A stretch of DNA of 64,000 nt from Ursus arctos (Eukaryota > Chordata > Mammalia > Carnivora > Ursidae): NCBI RefSeq assembly GCF_023065955.2, contig NW_026622997.1:6434001-6498000 (forward strand), in the 5' to 3' direction. The notes under the pieces were generated by a model, which saw nothing but the letters and a program-made list of their open reading frames with translations, was not told the origin of the DNA and searched no databases. Below, piece by piece: positions 11,101 through 22,600 of the stretch (the stretch's first letter is position 1; each line of letters opens with the position of its first letter). The translations under genes were made by a program, and so were the position numbers.

Positions 11101-11380
11101 CACTTAATATGTTTTTTGTTTTGTGTTTTGTTTTTTGTTTTTTATTATTTAAATTCAATTAGCCCACATATTGTACATCACTAGTTTCAGATGTCGTGTT
11201 CAATGATTTATAAGGTGCGTGTAACACCCAGTGCTCATCACATCACGTGCCCTCCTTAACACCCATCGCCCAATTAGCATCCCCCCACCCATCTCCACTC
11301 CAGCAACCCTGTTTGTTCCCTATAGTTAAGAGTCTCTCTTGGTTTTTCTTTCCCTATGATGACTTCCCACTTAATGTGTT
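11101..11380 (-). mobile_element. Carnivore L1 3' end with 13-bp TSD
   Basis: The minus-strand L1 3'UTR ('cacccagtgctcatcacatcacg', 'cctatagttaagagtctctc') is preceded on the plus strand by a T/G-rich tail complement. The insert proper is 11114-11367. It is bounded by a target-site duplication, 'cacttaatatgtt' at 11101-11113 and 'cacttaatgtgtt' at 11368-11380, with one mismatch. Only about 250 bp of the element was copied. It landed in older L1-like sequence. Confidence 0.85.
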
Positions 11381-11682
11381 ATTTAAAGCCACTTACACTT
11401 GGGATACAGTCTACACAATCATAATTTCTCCTGTTTGGATACTATTCCACTCAGTGAACACTGGGGTTTAGTCTGCCATTCCCTTATTCCTGGACATGTA
11501 GGTGCACAATGGCATAGACCAGTTGTTTCTTCCATTGGATTATTTCCTTAGGATGAATTTCCATGAGTGAAACATGTATGTATCCACTGGTATAATCATT
11601 TCCAGGACTCAATGTATTCCAACTCGTTTCCTGAAAAGGTTTAACAACTTAGAATGTCACTTAGAACAAGTATAACTTTTTT
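11381..11682 (-). mobile_element. Ancient L1-like fragment
   Basis: 'gatactattccactcagtgaac', 'gtttcttccattggattatttcc' and 'taggatgaatttccatgagtg' resemble the minus strand of old L1 ORF2 ends. Divergence is high, and the left flank of the younger insertion may belong to the same copy. Confidence 0.4.
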
Positions 11683-12283
11683 TTACCTGCAACTTTGCCA
11701 GGTATTAAATTAGTTTTTGCTTACTTAGCTAAAAATTGATAAACTCTAAAGGCTATTTTAAGTTACTTTTTTTTTATGATTAGTGAAGTTCATTTTCTTT
11801 CCGCTAAACTCCATGCATTTTTAAAATAGCCTAAGGCTACACGTTCATTCTACCTTCTCTAGACGCCCTTCAAAGAAAAAGGTGCAAATGAGGCCCAAAG
11901 GGGGAAAGGGAGCAGAGATCATCAGAATGGCCTGTATATTGACTTTCCAGTACAAATTACACACTTAGATCTTGCCAACTAGAAGAGAATGGGAGATTGA
12001 GCTAGGAGATGGGAGTGCAAAAAAAAAATTTCCAGGGAGAGGGACAGTTACGGGCTATTACCCTCCCTTTCCTGGGTGATGATGGGCATCCGTGTTGACA
12101 CCTGCTGCCTCCCTGAGGCCTAATCTGTTCTATGGGACACTGAAGGTGCCCTCAGTTTAGTTGCCTTTCCTAACTGCATGACCCAGAACATAAGCTCACT
12201 TTACACAGCTCAAAGACAATATTTCTAGCACATACTCTCCAGCATTTTTCCAATAGCAGTGATAAGCGTGCAAAGTCTTCTTT
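11683..12283. other. Unassigned sequence, no gene seen
   Basis: AT-rich non-coding DNA. No repeat family, exon or RNA gene recognised. Confidence 0.4.
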
Positions 12284-12792
12284 CCCAGGGTTTATTGATA
12301 TATAATTAACATATAATATTGTGTAAGTTTCAGACACACAACGTGTTTATTTGAAACTGTTATACATTGCAGTATAACTGCCACCATAGCATTAGCTAAT
12401 ACCTCCATCACCTTATATATTTCTTTTTTGTGGTGAGAACATTTAAAATCTACTGCCTTAGCAGTTTCAGGTAGACAACATAGTATTTTTAGGTATATTC
12501 ATGGTGCTGCGTATTAGACCCCCAGGACCTATTCATCTGATAAGTGGAGGTTTTACTTTTTGAGCAACATCTGCTCATCTCCCCCATGTCCCACACCTAG
12601 TAACCACCATTCTACTATAAGTTCAGCTTTTTTAGGGTCCATAGATGAGATCATACAGTATTTGTCTTTCTCTGTGATTTAGCTCTGTGATAATAAATGT
12701 GATTTATTATTTAGAATAATGCCCTCAAGGTCCATCCATGCTATGAATGACAAGATTTCCTTCTTTCTCATGGCTGAGTACTATTTTATTCT
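12284..12792 (-). mobile_element. Ancient L1 (L1MA type) 3' part
   Basis: 'tttattgatatataattaacat', 'cagtttcaggtagacaacatag', 'gatgagatcatacagtatttgtc' and 'aatgccctcaaggtccatccatg' are the minus strand of an L1MA-type 3'UTR and ORF2 end. Confidence 0.75.
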
Positions 12793-12818
12793 TTTTTAGA
12801 AAAGATTTTATTTATTTT
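12793..12818 (-). repeat. SINEC tail fragment (possible)
   Basis: 'ttttttagaaaagattttattt' resembles the reversed A-tail and 'aaataaaatctttt' end of SINEC. No SINE body follows; a younger L1 starts instead. It could also be chance AT-rich sequence. Confidence 0.4.
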
Positions 12819-13584
12819 CTTGTTAGACACATCTCCAAAGGCAAGGGAAACAAAAGCAAACTGAACCATTGGGACTTTGTCAAGATAATAACTTCTGCCC
12901 AGCAAAGGAAACAATTAACAAAACCAAAAGACAACCGACAGAATGGGAGAAGATATTGGCAAATGTCTTATCAGATAAAGGGCTGGTATCCAAGGTCTAT
13001 AAAGAACTTATCAAGCTTGACACCCAAAAACAAAATAATCCAAGTAATAAATGATCCAGTCAAGAAATGAGCAGAAAGACATTTGTATGACCAAAGAAGA
13101 CATACAAATGGATAACAGACATGGGAACAAATAATCCCAAAAAAACAAAAAATCCAGCCAAGAAATGGGCAAAAAGAAATGGCCAACAGACATGAAAAAA
13201 TGCTCAACATCACTCATCATCAGGGAAATATAAATCAAAGGCACAATGAGATACCACCTCACACCTGTCAGAATGGCTAAAATGAATAACTCAGGAAACA
13301 ACAGATGTTGGGGAGGATGCAGAGAAAGGGGAACCCTCTTACATTGTTGGTGGGAATGCAAACTGGTGCAGCCACTCTGGAAAACAGTATGGAAGTCCCT
13401 CAAAAAAGTTAAAAATATGACCCAGCAATTGCACTATTAGGTATTTACCCCCAAAATACAAAAATACTGATTCAAAGGGCACATGCACCCTGATGTTTAC
13501 AGCAACATTATCAACACTGGCTAAATTATGGAAAGAGCCCAAATGTCCACCGACTGATAAATGGATAAAGAAATTGTGGTATGT

Positions 13585-13622
<38 letters not shown>

Positions 13623-13998
13623 ATTTAAACACACAATGGAATATTACTCCGCCATTAAAAAAATAATGAAATCTTGCCATTTGCAATGATGTGGATGGAG
13701 CTAAAGTGTATTATGCTAAGGTCAATCTGAGAAAGACAAACACTATATGATTTCACTCATATGTGGAATTCAAGAAACAAAACAGATGAACATAGAGGGG
13801 AAAAAAGAGAGGCAAACCATAAAACAGACTCTTAACTATTAGGGAGCAAATTAAGGGCTGCTGGGGATTAAGGAGGACTTTTTTTTTTTTTTTTGATGAG
13901 CACTGCGTGTTGTATGTAAGTAATGAATCATTCAATTCTACTCTTGAAATCAGTATTACACTATATGTTAACTAATTAGAATTTAAATAAAAACTTAA
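12819..13998 (+). mobile_element. Carnivore L1, 5'-truncated
   Basis: Begins within ORF2 ('cttgttagacacatctcc ... ggcaagggaaacaaaagc') and runs to the 3' end 'gaatttaaataaaaactt'. It covers the ORF2 C-terminal domain (including the '[17 protein letters not shown]' cysteine motif, about 13300-13365) and the 3'UTR. It is frameshifted several times. A partial internal duplication lies at 13029-13198 and a (TG)n microsatellite at 13582-13621. Confidence 0.9.
13582..13621. repeat. (TG)n microsatellite
   Basis: About 40 bases of TG with one TTTG interruption, inside the 3' part of an L1. It has probably expanded from a 'gtatatgtatat' motif common in that part of L1. Confidence 0.9.
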
Positions 13999-14059
13999 AA
14001 CAAACAAAGAATTTGATTGTGATGAGCTAGAAGGTCAGAATAAAAGACCTAGAATGTTT

Positions 14060-14456
14060 AATTAATTAGTTAATCAATTTCCAGGCTTTAAGTCCCCCTG
14101 GTTATAAGAACTCATGAAATTCAGCCCCCTTCACTTTCAAAGTGAAATATTGTAGGGGTTCTTCCATCTTCTCCATGTAAGGTCCCCAGTGTGATAGTCT
14201 GGTTTCACCCTTCTCCATGCCCCCAGGTCTCTCCTAACTGCAGACAGCCGGGGCCTTTTCAGCTCCTCACTGTGTCTCTGCCCTTCCTAACCTCTTCGGT
14301 GTGGCCTCTTCTCTACCTTCAGTTGTGGAGTTTGTTCTGCCAAGCTTTGGGTCATTTTCTGGATTATTCACACTGATGTGAGTGTTGTGTAGTTATGTAG
14401 CTGTATCCAGGGGACAAGGCAAGCTTAGAGTCCTCCTACTCTGCCATCTTCCTCAT
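14060..14456 (-). mobile_element. L1 5'UTR fragment
   Basis: 'cagttgtggagtttgttctgcc', 'cactgatgtgagtgttgtgtagtt' and the final 'gagtcctcctactctgccatcttcctc' are the reverse complement of an L1 5' start ('gaggaagatggc...gaggac'). The edge near 14456 would therefore be the original 5' end of the element. The left edge is vague. Confidence 0.5.
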
Positions 14457-16380
14457 GTTCTCTTAGCATTATGTTTTGAGGTTTGTTCTATATCAGTACA
14501 TTTAGAGGTTGCTTGTTCTTTTTCATGGTTGAATAGTATTCCCTTGTATAAGTTTATCATGACTTGTTTAACCTGTCCCCTACTGATGCGTATTTAAGTT
14601 ATTCTTAATCTTCTGCTATTATAGGTGATGTTACATATTCTTGTGAAAATATGTCTGTAGGATTTATTCCTAAATGTGGGATTGCTGGGTCAAAGGGCTT
14701 GTGCATTTTTTCATATGAATGAGAATTGCCCATTTGCTTCCCATGGATGACATGCCAATTCAGACTGTGTCAACAGTGTATGAATATGGCTCTCACCTCG
14801 CACTTAATGTTTTATGATTTGTTTAATCTTTGCTAATCTGACAAATGAAAAAAATCTCATCACAGTTTTTGTTTTGTATTTCTCATATTATAAATAGGAT
14901 TAGGCTTCTCTTCAGAGGCTTCATCCATTTTTCTTTGTCTTTAAATTATCATTTCACCTTCCTTGCCTGGGGTTCTACTAGGTTCTTTTCTTACTAATTC
15001 ATAAGAGTTCTCTATACATATCAACAGCTTCAGATATCTGTATAGTGCAAATTCAAGCATTATTTTTTACCCTACATGTCTTCTACCTTTCACTTTTAGT
15101 TATTTAGAGGGTGCTGGTTTTTTTGTCTGTTTTTCACCACGCAGAAGTATTTTTTTTCTTTTGCATACTTTTTTTCTTTTATTTTTCTGGATTTTCTCAT
15201 AATTAGAAAGGCCTTCCCCACTTCACATTGCTTTTATAATTCTCCCATATTTAATATTAAAAAAATATTTTAATAGTTCTGTGTTTCATGTTTAAATCAT
15301 TGATCAATCTAAAATTTATTTTTACACAATGTGTAATTAATATGTAATGTAATGTCTAGCTTCATTTTTTCCAGACACCACATCTTCACTAACTTGAAAT
15401 GCCACTTTCAATATACATGCTAAGTTCTTAAACATATTTGAATGTTTCTAAACTTTAGTTCACTCCATTGATCTGTCAATAATAATATATCAGAAACCCA
15501 TAGTTTTCATTACTGTAGCTTTATGATGTATTCAGTATCTGGTATAGATAGTTCCTTCTCCCCTTTATTCCCTTTTTCCAGAACTTTCCTGCCTGTACTT
15601 GCTTATTTGCATTTCCATATGAGCTTTAGCCTAAACTGTCTAGTTCCAAAAATCCATCATATTGAAATCTTTAACCTATGAATTCAGAATTGACCTCTTA
15701 GTGATACTGAGTCTTATACAAGGTGTGGTTTTTTTGGTTTTTGGTTTTTGGGTTTGTTTTTTGTTTTTTTGTTTTTTTTTTTTTTTTTGGTTGGGGAGAG
15801 TTGTTTGCTTTTGGAGGGGTCTTTTTGCTGTTATTTTAGGTGTTTTATGTGTTTCTTTGTTTTTGTTTGGCTGACTTCTATGTGGATTCCTTCAGTAGCA
15901 TCTTGATGAGTTTTTATATAGATTTTTTGCACATTTCTAATTATGTTTATTCATAGGTGGACTTTTTGTGGTTGTTGCTTTTGTATATGGAATATTTATT
16001 ATTATGTCTTAGACTAGTTTTCATTTGTCTATATGTAAGCCATTGACTATAGAATATAAATTTTGAATCCAGCCACCTTACTAAAGTATTTAACTATTTG
16101 TAATTCCCTGGAAAACCCAAGAAAATCTGATGTAATAAATAACTATGACATAATCTGCAATCGATGATTAGTTTATCTTCTTTTTAATTTGTATATATCA
16201 CATTTCTTTCTCCTGTAATTTATCAACTGATCTCTGGAAGTGTTACATAACATTTGTGAAAATATATTGTCTTATTTTCCTCTTGGATGCAGACGCTTCA
16301 AGTGTTTCTGTGTTTTAAACATGATACTGCTGTTGGAATTGAAATATGTTTTTATATCATATTAAGGAATGATATAGCAT
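14457..16380 (-). mobile_element. Ancient L1M ORF2 relic
   Basis: Long diverged minus-strand L1. It shows 'gggattgctgggtcaaagggc', 'gtagctttatgatgtattcag' (the RT/C-terminal region in reverse) and 'attattatgtcttagactagtt'. No frame survives. A G/T-rich low-complexity tract (15727-15800) interrupts it. Several old L1 pieces may be merged here. Confidence 0.6.
15727..15800. repeat. T/G-rich low-complexity tract
   Basis: About 70 bases of ggttttt and gttttttt units inside the ancient L1. Confidence 0.85.
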
Positions 16381-16489
16381 TGAGACTAGCATTGAGAAAA
16401 CATGACTGCTAACATCTCAGTCAACTAGGCATAATGTACCTCCTCATGGATACACACATACCACCTGTGAAGTATTTTGTCCCAAAAAT

Positions 16490-17450
16490 ATATTTTGAAT
16501 CTGAAATCAACAAGGCTGAATCTGATCAAGCTTCTAGATCCAACTACCGACTTATGGCAATACAGAGGACAGAGGAACAGTCTACACTATGACATAGGGC
16601 AGCAATCAGCAAAATCTAAACTATGGGAAACTCTATAGGACACACAGCTCAGGTTTCTCAACAAATAAATTCTAAGGGGATAGAAAAGAGAGAAGGCATG
16701 AGGGAGACACCTCTACATTAAAAAGACTTAAAAGACAGCAATCAAATCCAATGTGTGGAAATTTTTGGATCCTGGGGCACCTGGGTGGCTCAGTTGTTAA
16801 GCGTCTGCTTTCAGCTCAGGTCACGATCCCAGTGTCCTGGGATCGAGCCCTGCGTTGGGCTCCCTGCTCAGCAGGAGGCCTGCTTCTCCCTCTCCCACTC
16901 CCCCTGCTGGTGTTCCCTCTCTCGCTATGTCTCTCTCTGTCCAATAAATAAATAAAATCTTTAAAAAAAAGAAAAGAAATTTTTGGATCCTGATTCAAAC
17001 AAACAAGCTATTAAAAAAATGATAACATTCATGAGACAATGAGAAATTTGAAGATTTCCTGGATTTTTGATGACATTAAGGAAGAATTGTTCATTTGTTT
17101 GGTGTGATAATGGCCTTAAGGTTGCTTTTCAATCCTCCTCTTCAAGAGATATGTACTAAAATATGAATGGATGAAATGATATGATGTCTGAGGTTTGGTT
17201 CAAGACAATATAAAAGAGAGGGAAGTAGATGGAGGTACAGATGTAACAAGAGTGGCCATACTTGGTGCACCTTACGTATACGCAATTTTTTATTTGTCAA
17301 TTAGACCTCAGCAAAGCTTGAAAGACAGAAAAGAGTAGCCATAAGTGAAACGGTGTAGTGGAAACATAAGGGTTTATTATACTATTCTGTTTACTTTTGT
17401 AATTGTTTGAAATTCTTCTTTATACAAAGCTTTAAAAAAGAATGGTGCGT
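16490..17450 (+). mobile_element. Ancient L1-type 3'UTR, split by a SINE
   Basis: The blocks 'agcaaaatctaaactatggg', 'cttaaaagacagcaatcaaatcc', 'atgaaatgatatgatgtctgagg' and 'ttattatactattctg' match a widespread old mammalian repeat ending in an A-rich tail. I judge it to be an L1ME/L1M-type 3' end. A SINE at 16775-16975 sits inside, so this repeat is older. A piece of L1MA-type 3'UTR ('tttttatttgtcaattagacctcagcaaagc') lies at about 17285-17325. Confidence 0.5.
16775..16975 (+). mobile_element. Carnivore tRNA-derived SINE (SINEC)
   Basis: Starts 'gggcacctgggtggctcag', continues with the A/B-box-bearing tRNA head ('aagcgtctgctttcagctc', 'gatcgagccctgcgttggg') and pyrimidine-rich body, and ends 'aataaataaaatctttaaaa'. 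It is flanked by an exact 17-bp TSD, 'gaaatttttggatcctg', at 16758-16774 and 16976-16992. The perfect duplication points to a recent insertion. Confidence 0.98.
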
Positions 17451-17734
17451 TTTACAAATGCCTTCATAGAATCTCTAAGAAGATTAAATTATGTTTCTCT
17501 TGTGTTCTGTGAATATGCTGCATGTGAGTAATCATTTCCTTGCTTTTCCAGAAAAAAAATGCCACTCAGTCATGTTCCATTATCCCCTTAGTGAGCTGCT
17601 AGTTCTCTTTGCTGTAATCTTGATGAAGACTTCTAAATCATTATTCTAAAGTGAGATGAGTCAAGACCTTAGTTTCCAAGTAGATCAAAGGATGGGTGCT
17701 TGTATGGGAAGACACTTTGAGGCCCTTGAAATAG

Positions 17735-17830
17735 TAATAATAACAGCAGCAAATATTGATTACCCATCACAGTGCTGAGAGCTAGACTTCTTAGCTGTCC
17801 CTGCCCTTCATCTCACAATTGAGAAGAATG
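17735..17830 (-). repeat. MIR fragment (weak)
   Basis: 'aataataacagcagcaaatattgatta', 'cacagtgctgagagc' and 'tcatctcacaattgagaag' follow the reverse MIR order but are badly diverged. Confidence 0.35.
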
Positions 17831-18652
17831 GACCCCAAGAGGGGAGATGATCACTTTTCTGTGAAGACTTCCTGAACAGAGGCAGGTGCAAATTCCCCTC
17901 TCAAGGGATGAGAGAGTGGGGTGATGCCATCTTCCGCCCTCCTCCTTGCACACTAGCACAGATGGACTTCAGTGAGCAACACAGTAACCCACTGGAGGCT
18001 GGAGTCACTTACACCAAACCCCTCCCTACTGCACCTGGCAGGAGCATCTTTAATAGGGCAGGTCTGACTGTGAGCCAGTGCAGTGGGCCTCTCCTCCAGA
18101 GAACCAGCACAGGCCCCCCGCATGTTTCAAGTCTACTGATCATAGAGGGCTCCAAAGTGTCAGCTTCAGTTCTGGTGGAAACAGGACCAAGTTTTTTGTT
18201 TTTTTACTTTGGAATCAGTATTATAGTTTTTCTTTGTCTGTTTGTTTGTTTCTTCTGTTCCTTTTCTCTTTTTTGGATCTGGCTTTTTTTTCCAGGCTTA
18301 TTTTAACAAACAAATCAAAGAACACTTAGTAAAGGTCCAAACACTCCCCACTGCAATGAAGGAGGAGCTTTGCAGAGGACTGACCTGTGGGAAAGAGGAT
18401 CCAAAACGCAACAGCAGAGTCCACACAGCATACACCAGAAATCCTTCCTGAGGCACCAGGCCCTGGACAGTTTCTGACCCCTTTGTAATATAGCATAACT
18501 CTCAGGAGCGGGAAACATAACGAGCTTTCATAACACAAAAAAGACAGAAACCTAGACAAACTGACAAGATAGAGGAATTCTCCCCACAAGAAAAATTAAA
18601 AAAAAAAACAAAACTCACAGCTAGGGATTTGCTCCAAACAGCTATAAGCAAT

Positions 18653-19462
18653 ACATCCAAACAAGAATTTAGATCCACAGTTATAAGACTATGAGCTGGT
18701 CTTGAAAAAAGCACAGAAGACACCAGAGAAAGTCTTGCTGCAGAGATAGAAGACCTAAAAACTAGTCAGGCAGAAATAAAAAATGCTACAACTCAGGTGC
18801 AAAAGTGACTGGATGTAATCACAACAAGGATGGAAGAAGCAGAGGAACAAATAGGTAAAATAAAAGATAAAACTATGGAAATGAATGAAGCTGAAAAGAA
18901 GAGGGAAAGAAAACTATTAGATCACAAATATAGGGAACTCAGCAATTCCATAAAGCACAATAATATCTGTATCATAGGAGTCCCAGAAGAAGAAGAGCAG
19001 GGAAAGGACTCTTTGGATGGATTTATATTCAAATGAATTATAGGTGAGAATTTACTTAATCTGGGGAAGGAGGCAGACATTCAAGCCCAAGAAGCACAGA
19101 GAACTCTCCTCAAAATCAATAAAAACAAGTCAAAACCACAAAATACCATAGTGAAATTTGCAAAATACAAAGATAAAGACAGAATTCTGAAAGCAGCTTG
19201 GGAGAAAATGTCCTTAACCTACAAGGGTAGACACATCAGGCTGGCAACGGATCTGTCCACAGAGACCTGGCAGGGCAGGAAGGACAGGCATGATATAGTC
19301 AATGTGCTAAATGGGAAAAATATGCAGCGAAGAATACTTTAATCCAGCAAGGCTGTCATTCAGAATAGAAGGACAAATAAAAAGTTCCCAAGACAAACTG
19401 AAACTAAAGGAGTTCATGAACACTAAGCCAGCCCTGCAAGAAAGATTAAAGGGAACCCTTTA
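18653..19462 (+). pseudogene. L1 ORF1 remnant
   Basis: Encodes pieces of the L1 ORF1 RNA-binding protein. The N-terminal 'SKQEF'-like start is recognisable but its ATG has become ACA (18653-18655). The coiled-coil part and the start of the RNA-recognition domain are seen at 18830-19036 ('NNICIIGVPEEEEQGK'). The C-terminal domain is seen at 19151-19342 ('KFAKYKDKDRILKAAWEK'). Frameshifts separate these blocks, so no ORF1 protein can be made. Confidence 0.85.
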
Positions 19463-19539
19463 AGTGGAAAAGAGATCAAGAGTAACAAAGACTACAAAGG
19501 AAAAGAGACAATCTACAGAAACAATGACTTTACAGGTAA

Positions 19540-20700
19540 TATAATGGCACTAAATTCATATCTTTCGATAATTACTCTGAATGTAAATGGACTAAATGTT
19601 CCAATCAAAAGACATAGGGTATCAGAATGAATCAAAAATAAACAAGACCCATCAATATGCTGCCTACAAGAGGCTCATTTTAGACCCAAAGTCACCTCCA
19701 GATTAAAAGTGAGGGGGTGAGGGGAGGGGGGTGGAGGATGGGATAGGCTGGTGATGGGTAGTAAGGAGGGCACATATTGCATGGTGCACTGGGTGTTATA
19801 AACAACTAATGAATCATCGAACTTTACATCAAAAACCAGGGATGTACTGTGTGGTGACTAACAGAATATAATAAAAAAACATTTAAAAATAATAATAAAA
19901 AAATAAAAAAATAATGGGCCATTCCTCACAACCCCGGGGCAGCAGCTCTTTCTGCCCACGGGTCCTGTCCCTGTGCTTTAATAAACCACCATTTTGCACC
20001 AAAAAAAAAAAAAAAAAAAAGTGAGGGGTGGAGAACAATTTATCGTGCTAATGGACATTGAAAGAAAGCTGGAATAGCCATATTTATATCAAAGTCAATT
20101 TTAAAACAAAGACTGTAATGAAAGATGAAGGACACTATATCACAATAAAGGGGTCTATCCAACAAGAAGATCTAACAATTGTAAATATTTATGCCCCTAA
20201 CTTAGAAGTAGCCAAATACATAAATCAATTAACAACAAATTTAAGGAAACTCATTGATAATAATACAATAATTGTAGGGGACTTTAACACCCCACTCACA
20301 GTAATGGACAGATCATCTAAGCAGAAAATCAACAAGGAAACAGGTGTTTTGAATGAAACACTGGACCAGATGACTTAACAGATATATTCAGAGCATTTCA
20401 TCCTAAAGCAGCAGAATATACATTCTTTTCAAGTGCACATGGAACATTCTCCAGGATAGATCACATACTGGGCCATAACTCAGGACTCAACTGGTACAAA
20501 AAGATTGACATCATACCATGCATATTTTCAGACCACAAGGCTATGAAACTTGAAGTCAACCACAAGAAAAAAATTTGGAAGAATCACAGATACATGAAGT
20601 TAAAGAACATTTTACTAAAGAATTAATGGGGTAACCAGGAAATTAAAGAAGAATTTTTAAAAATACATAGAAGCAAATGAAAATGAAAACATGACAGTCG
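19540..20700 (+). pseudogene. L1 ORF2 endonuclease domain remnant
   Basis: Apurinic/apyrimidinic-type endonuclease that nicks the target DNA for L1 insertion. The blocks 'NVNGLNVPIKRHR'-like (about 19580-19620), 'IVNIYAPN' and 'IIVGDFNTPL' (within 20058-20378) are visible. The last contains the conserved D and N of the active site. The domain is interrupted by a foreign insertion at 19717-20016 and by stops. Confidence 0.85.
19717..20016 (+). mobile_element. L1 3' end with 3'-transduced tail
   Basis: The first part (19717-19864) is a young L1 3'UTR ('ctggtgatgggtagtaaggagg', 'gcactgggtgttataaac', 'gggatgtactgtgtggtgac'). An A-rich tract (19865-19913) follows, as expected for the normal L1 tail. 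About 87 bp of non-L1 sequence (19914-20000) then carries its own AATAAA at 19980-19985, followed by a pure A run. TSD: AAAAGTGAGGGG at 19705-19716 and 20017-20028. The structure is that of a 5'-truncated L1 that read through its own poly(A) signal into flanking DNA. The transduced part resembles an LTR or processed transcript end, with its source unknown. Confidence 0.85.
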
Positions 20701-20989
20701 GAAACTTTTGGGATGTAGCAAAGATGGTCATAAGAGGAAGGCATATAGCAATACTGGCCTCCCTCAAGAAGCAAGAAAAGTCTCAAATATACAACCTTAC
20801 CTTACGCCTAAGGAGCTGGGAAAAGAACAGCAAATTAAGCCTAAATCCAGCAGAAGAAGGGGAATAGTAAAGATTAGAGCAGAAATAAATGATATAGGAA
20901 TAAAAAAACCCAACAGAAACAGATCGAGGAAACTGGAGATAGTTCCTTGAATTAACAAGATTGATAAACCTGTAGCCAGACTTATCAAA

Positions 20990-22600
20990 AAGAAGAGAAA
21001 GGACTCAAATAAAATCATGAATGAAAGACGAGAGATCACAACCAACACCGCAGAAATATAAACAATTATAAGGGAATATCATGAACAATTACATGCCAAC
21101 AAATTAGGCAATCTGGAAGAAATGGATGCATTCCTAGAAACATATAAAAGACCAAAACTGAAACCAGATCTGAATAGACCCATAACCAGCAAAGAAATTG
21201 AATCAGTAATCAAAAATCTCCCCCCCCCCCCGCCAAAAAAAGGAAAATCTAGGGCTGGATGGCTTCCCAGGGGAACTTTACCAAACATTTAACAAAGAAT
21301 TAATACCTATTCTTCTGAAGCTGTTTCAAAAAATAGAAATGGAAGAGAAACCTCCAAACTCATTCTATGAGGCCAGCATTACCTTGATCCCAATACCAGA
21401 CAAAGACCCCCACTAAAAAGGAAATCAATATCCCTGATGAACATGGATGCAAAAATTCTCAACAAGATACTAGCTAATCAGATCCAACAGTACATTAAAA
21501 GGATTATTCACCATGACCAAGTGGGATTTATTCCGGGGTTTCAGGGTTGCTTCAACATCTGCAAATCAATCAGTGTAATACACCACATTAATAAAAAGAA
21601 AGGATAAGAACCATATGATCCTCTCAATAGATACAGAAAAAGCATTTGACAATATACAGCATCGTTTCTTGATAAAAACCCTCAACAAAGTAGGGATAGA
21701 GGTAACATACTTCAACATCATAAAGGCCATATAGGAAAGACCCACAGCTAATCTCATCCTCAATGGGGAAAAACTGAGAGCTTTTCCTCTAAGGTAAGGA
21801 ACATGACAGGGATGTCCACTCTAACGACTGTTTTTCAACATAGTACTGGAAGTTCTAGCCTCAGCAATCAGACAACAAAAAGAAATGAAAGACATCCAAA
21901 CTGGCAAAGAAGAAGGCAAACATATACTCTTTTTAAAAAAATATTTATTTATTTATTTATTTGAGAAAGAGAGAGCACAAGCAAGGGGAGAGGCAGAAGG
22001 AGAAGGAGAAGCAGACTCCCCGCTGAGCAAGGAGCCCAACCTGGGGCTTGATCCCAGGACCATGGAATCATGACGCGAGCCAAAGGCAGATGCTTAACTG
22101 ACTGAGCCACCCAGATGCCCCCAAACATACATTCTTCACAGATGACGTGATACTCTATGTAGAAAACCCGAAAGACTCCACAAAAAAATTGATAGAACTG
22201 ATACACGAATTCAGCAATGTGGCAAGATATAAAATCAATGCACACAAATCAGTTGCACTTCTATACACTAACAATGAAGCAGAAAGCAGAGAAATCAAGG
22301 AATTGAATCCATTTACAATTGCACCAAAAACAATAAGATACCTGGGAATAAACCTAACCAAAGAGGTGAAAGATCTGTACTCTGAAAACTACAGATCACT
22401 TATGAAAGAAATTGAGAAAGACACAAAGAAATGGAAAAACATTCTATACTCATGGATTAGGAGAGCAAATATTATTCAAATGTCTATACTACCTAAAGCA
22501 ATCTATATTTTCAATGCAATCCCATCAAAATACCAACAGCATTTTTCACAGAGCTGGAACAAATAATCCTAAAATTTGTAGGGAACCAGAAAAGACCATG
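20990..22600 (+). pseudogene. L1 ORF2 reverse transcriptase remnant
   Basis: The finger and palm blocks are recognisable, for example the conserved '[10 protein letters not shown]'-like stretch near 21510-21540 and, at 22147-22566, 'ILYVENPKDSTKKL ... TIRYLGINLTKEVKDLYSENY'. The catalytic FADD motif is present as FTDD (22135-22146). A SINE inserted just upstream (21930-22121). Frameshifts and stops elsewhere make it inactive. Confidence 0.88.
21930..22121 (-). mobile_element. Carnivore SINE inside L1 RT domain
   Basis: Reads as reversed SINEC, from 'atttatttatttatttatttgag' to 'gagccacccagatgcccc'. TSD 'caaacatatactc' (21917-21929) and 'caaacatacattc' (22122-22134), with two mismatches. It belongs to the older variant lacking the 'cagccagcgagag' block. 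It sits immediately before the polymerase catalytic motif of the host L1. Confidence 0.95.

Noticed and set aside
12793..12818. A complete SINE
   Set aside because: Only the tail-like AT stretch is present; body and head are absent and a younger L1 starts at once.
16775..16975. tRNA gene in the SINE heads
   Set aside because: The tRNA-like A/B-box region belongs to the SINE consensus and recurs in all 17 copies. It does not fold as a mature tRNA and is part of a retroposon.
22147..22566. 139-codon frame as a functional reverse transcriptase gene
   Set aside because: It is one surviving block of a dead L1 ORF2. The upstream RT is interrupted by a SINE and frameshifts.
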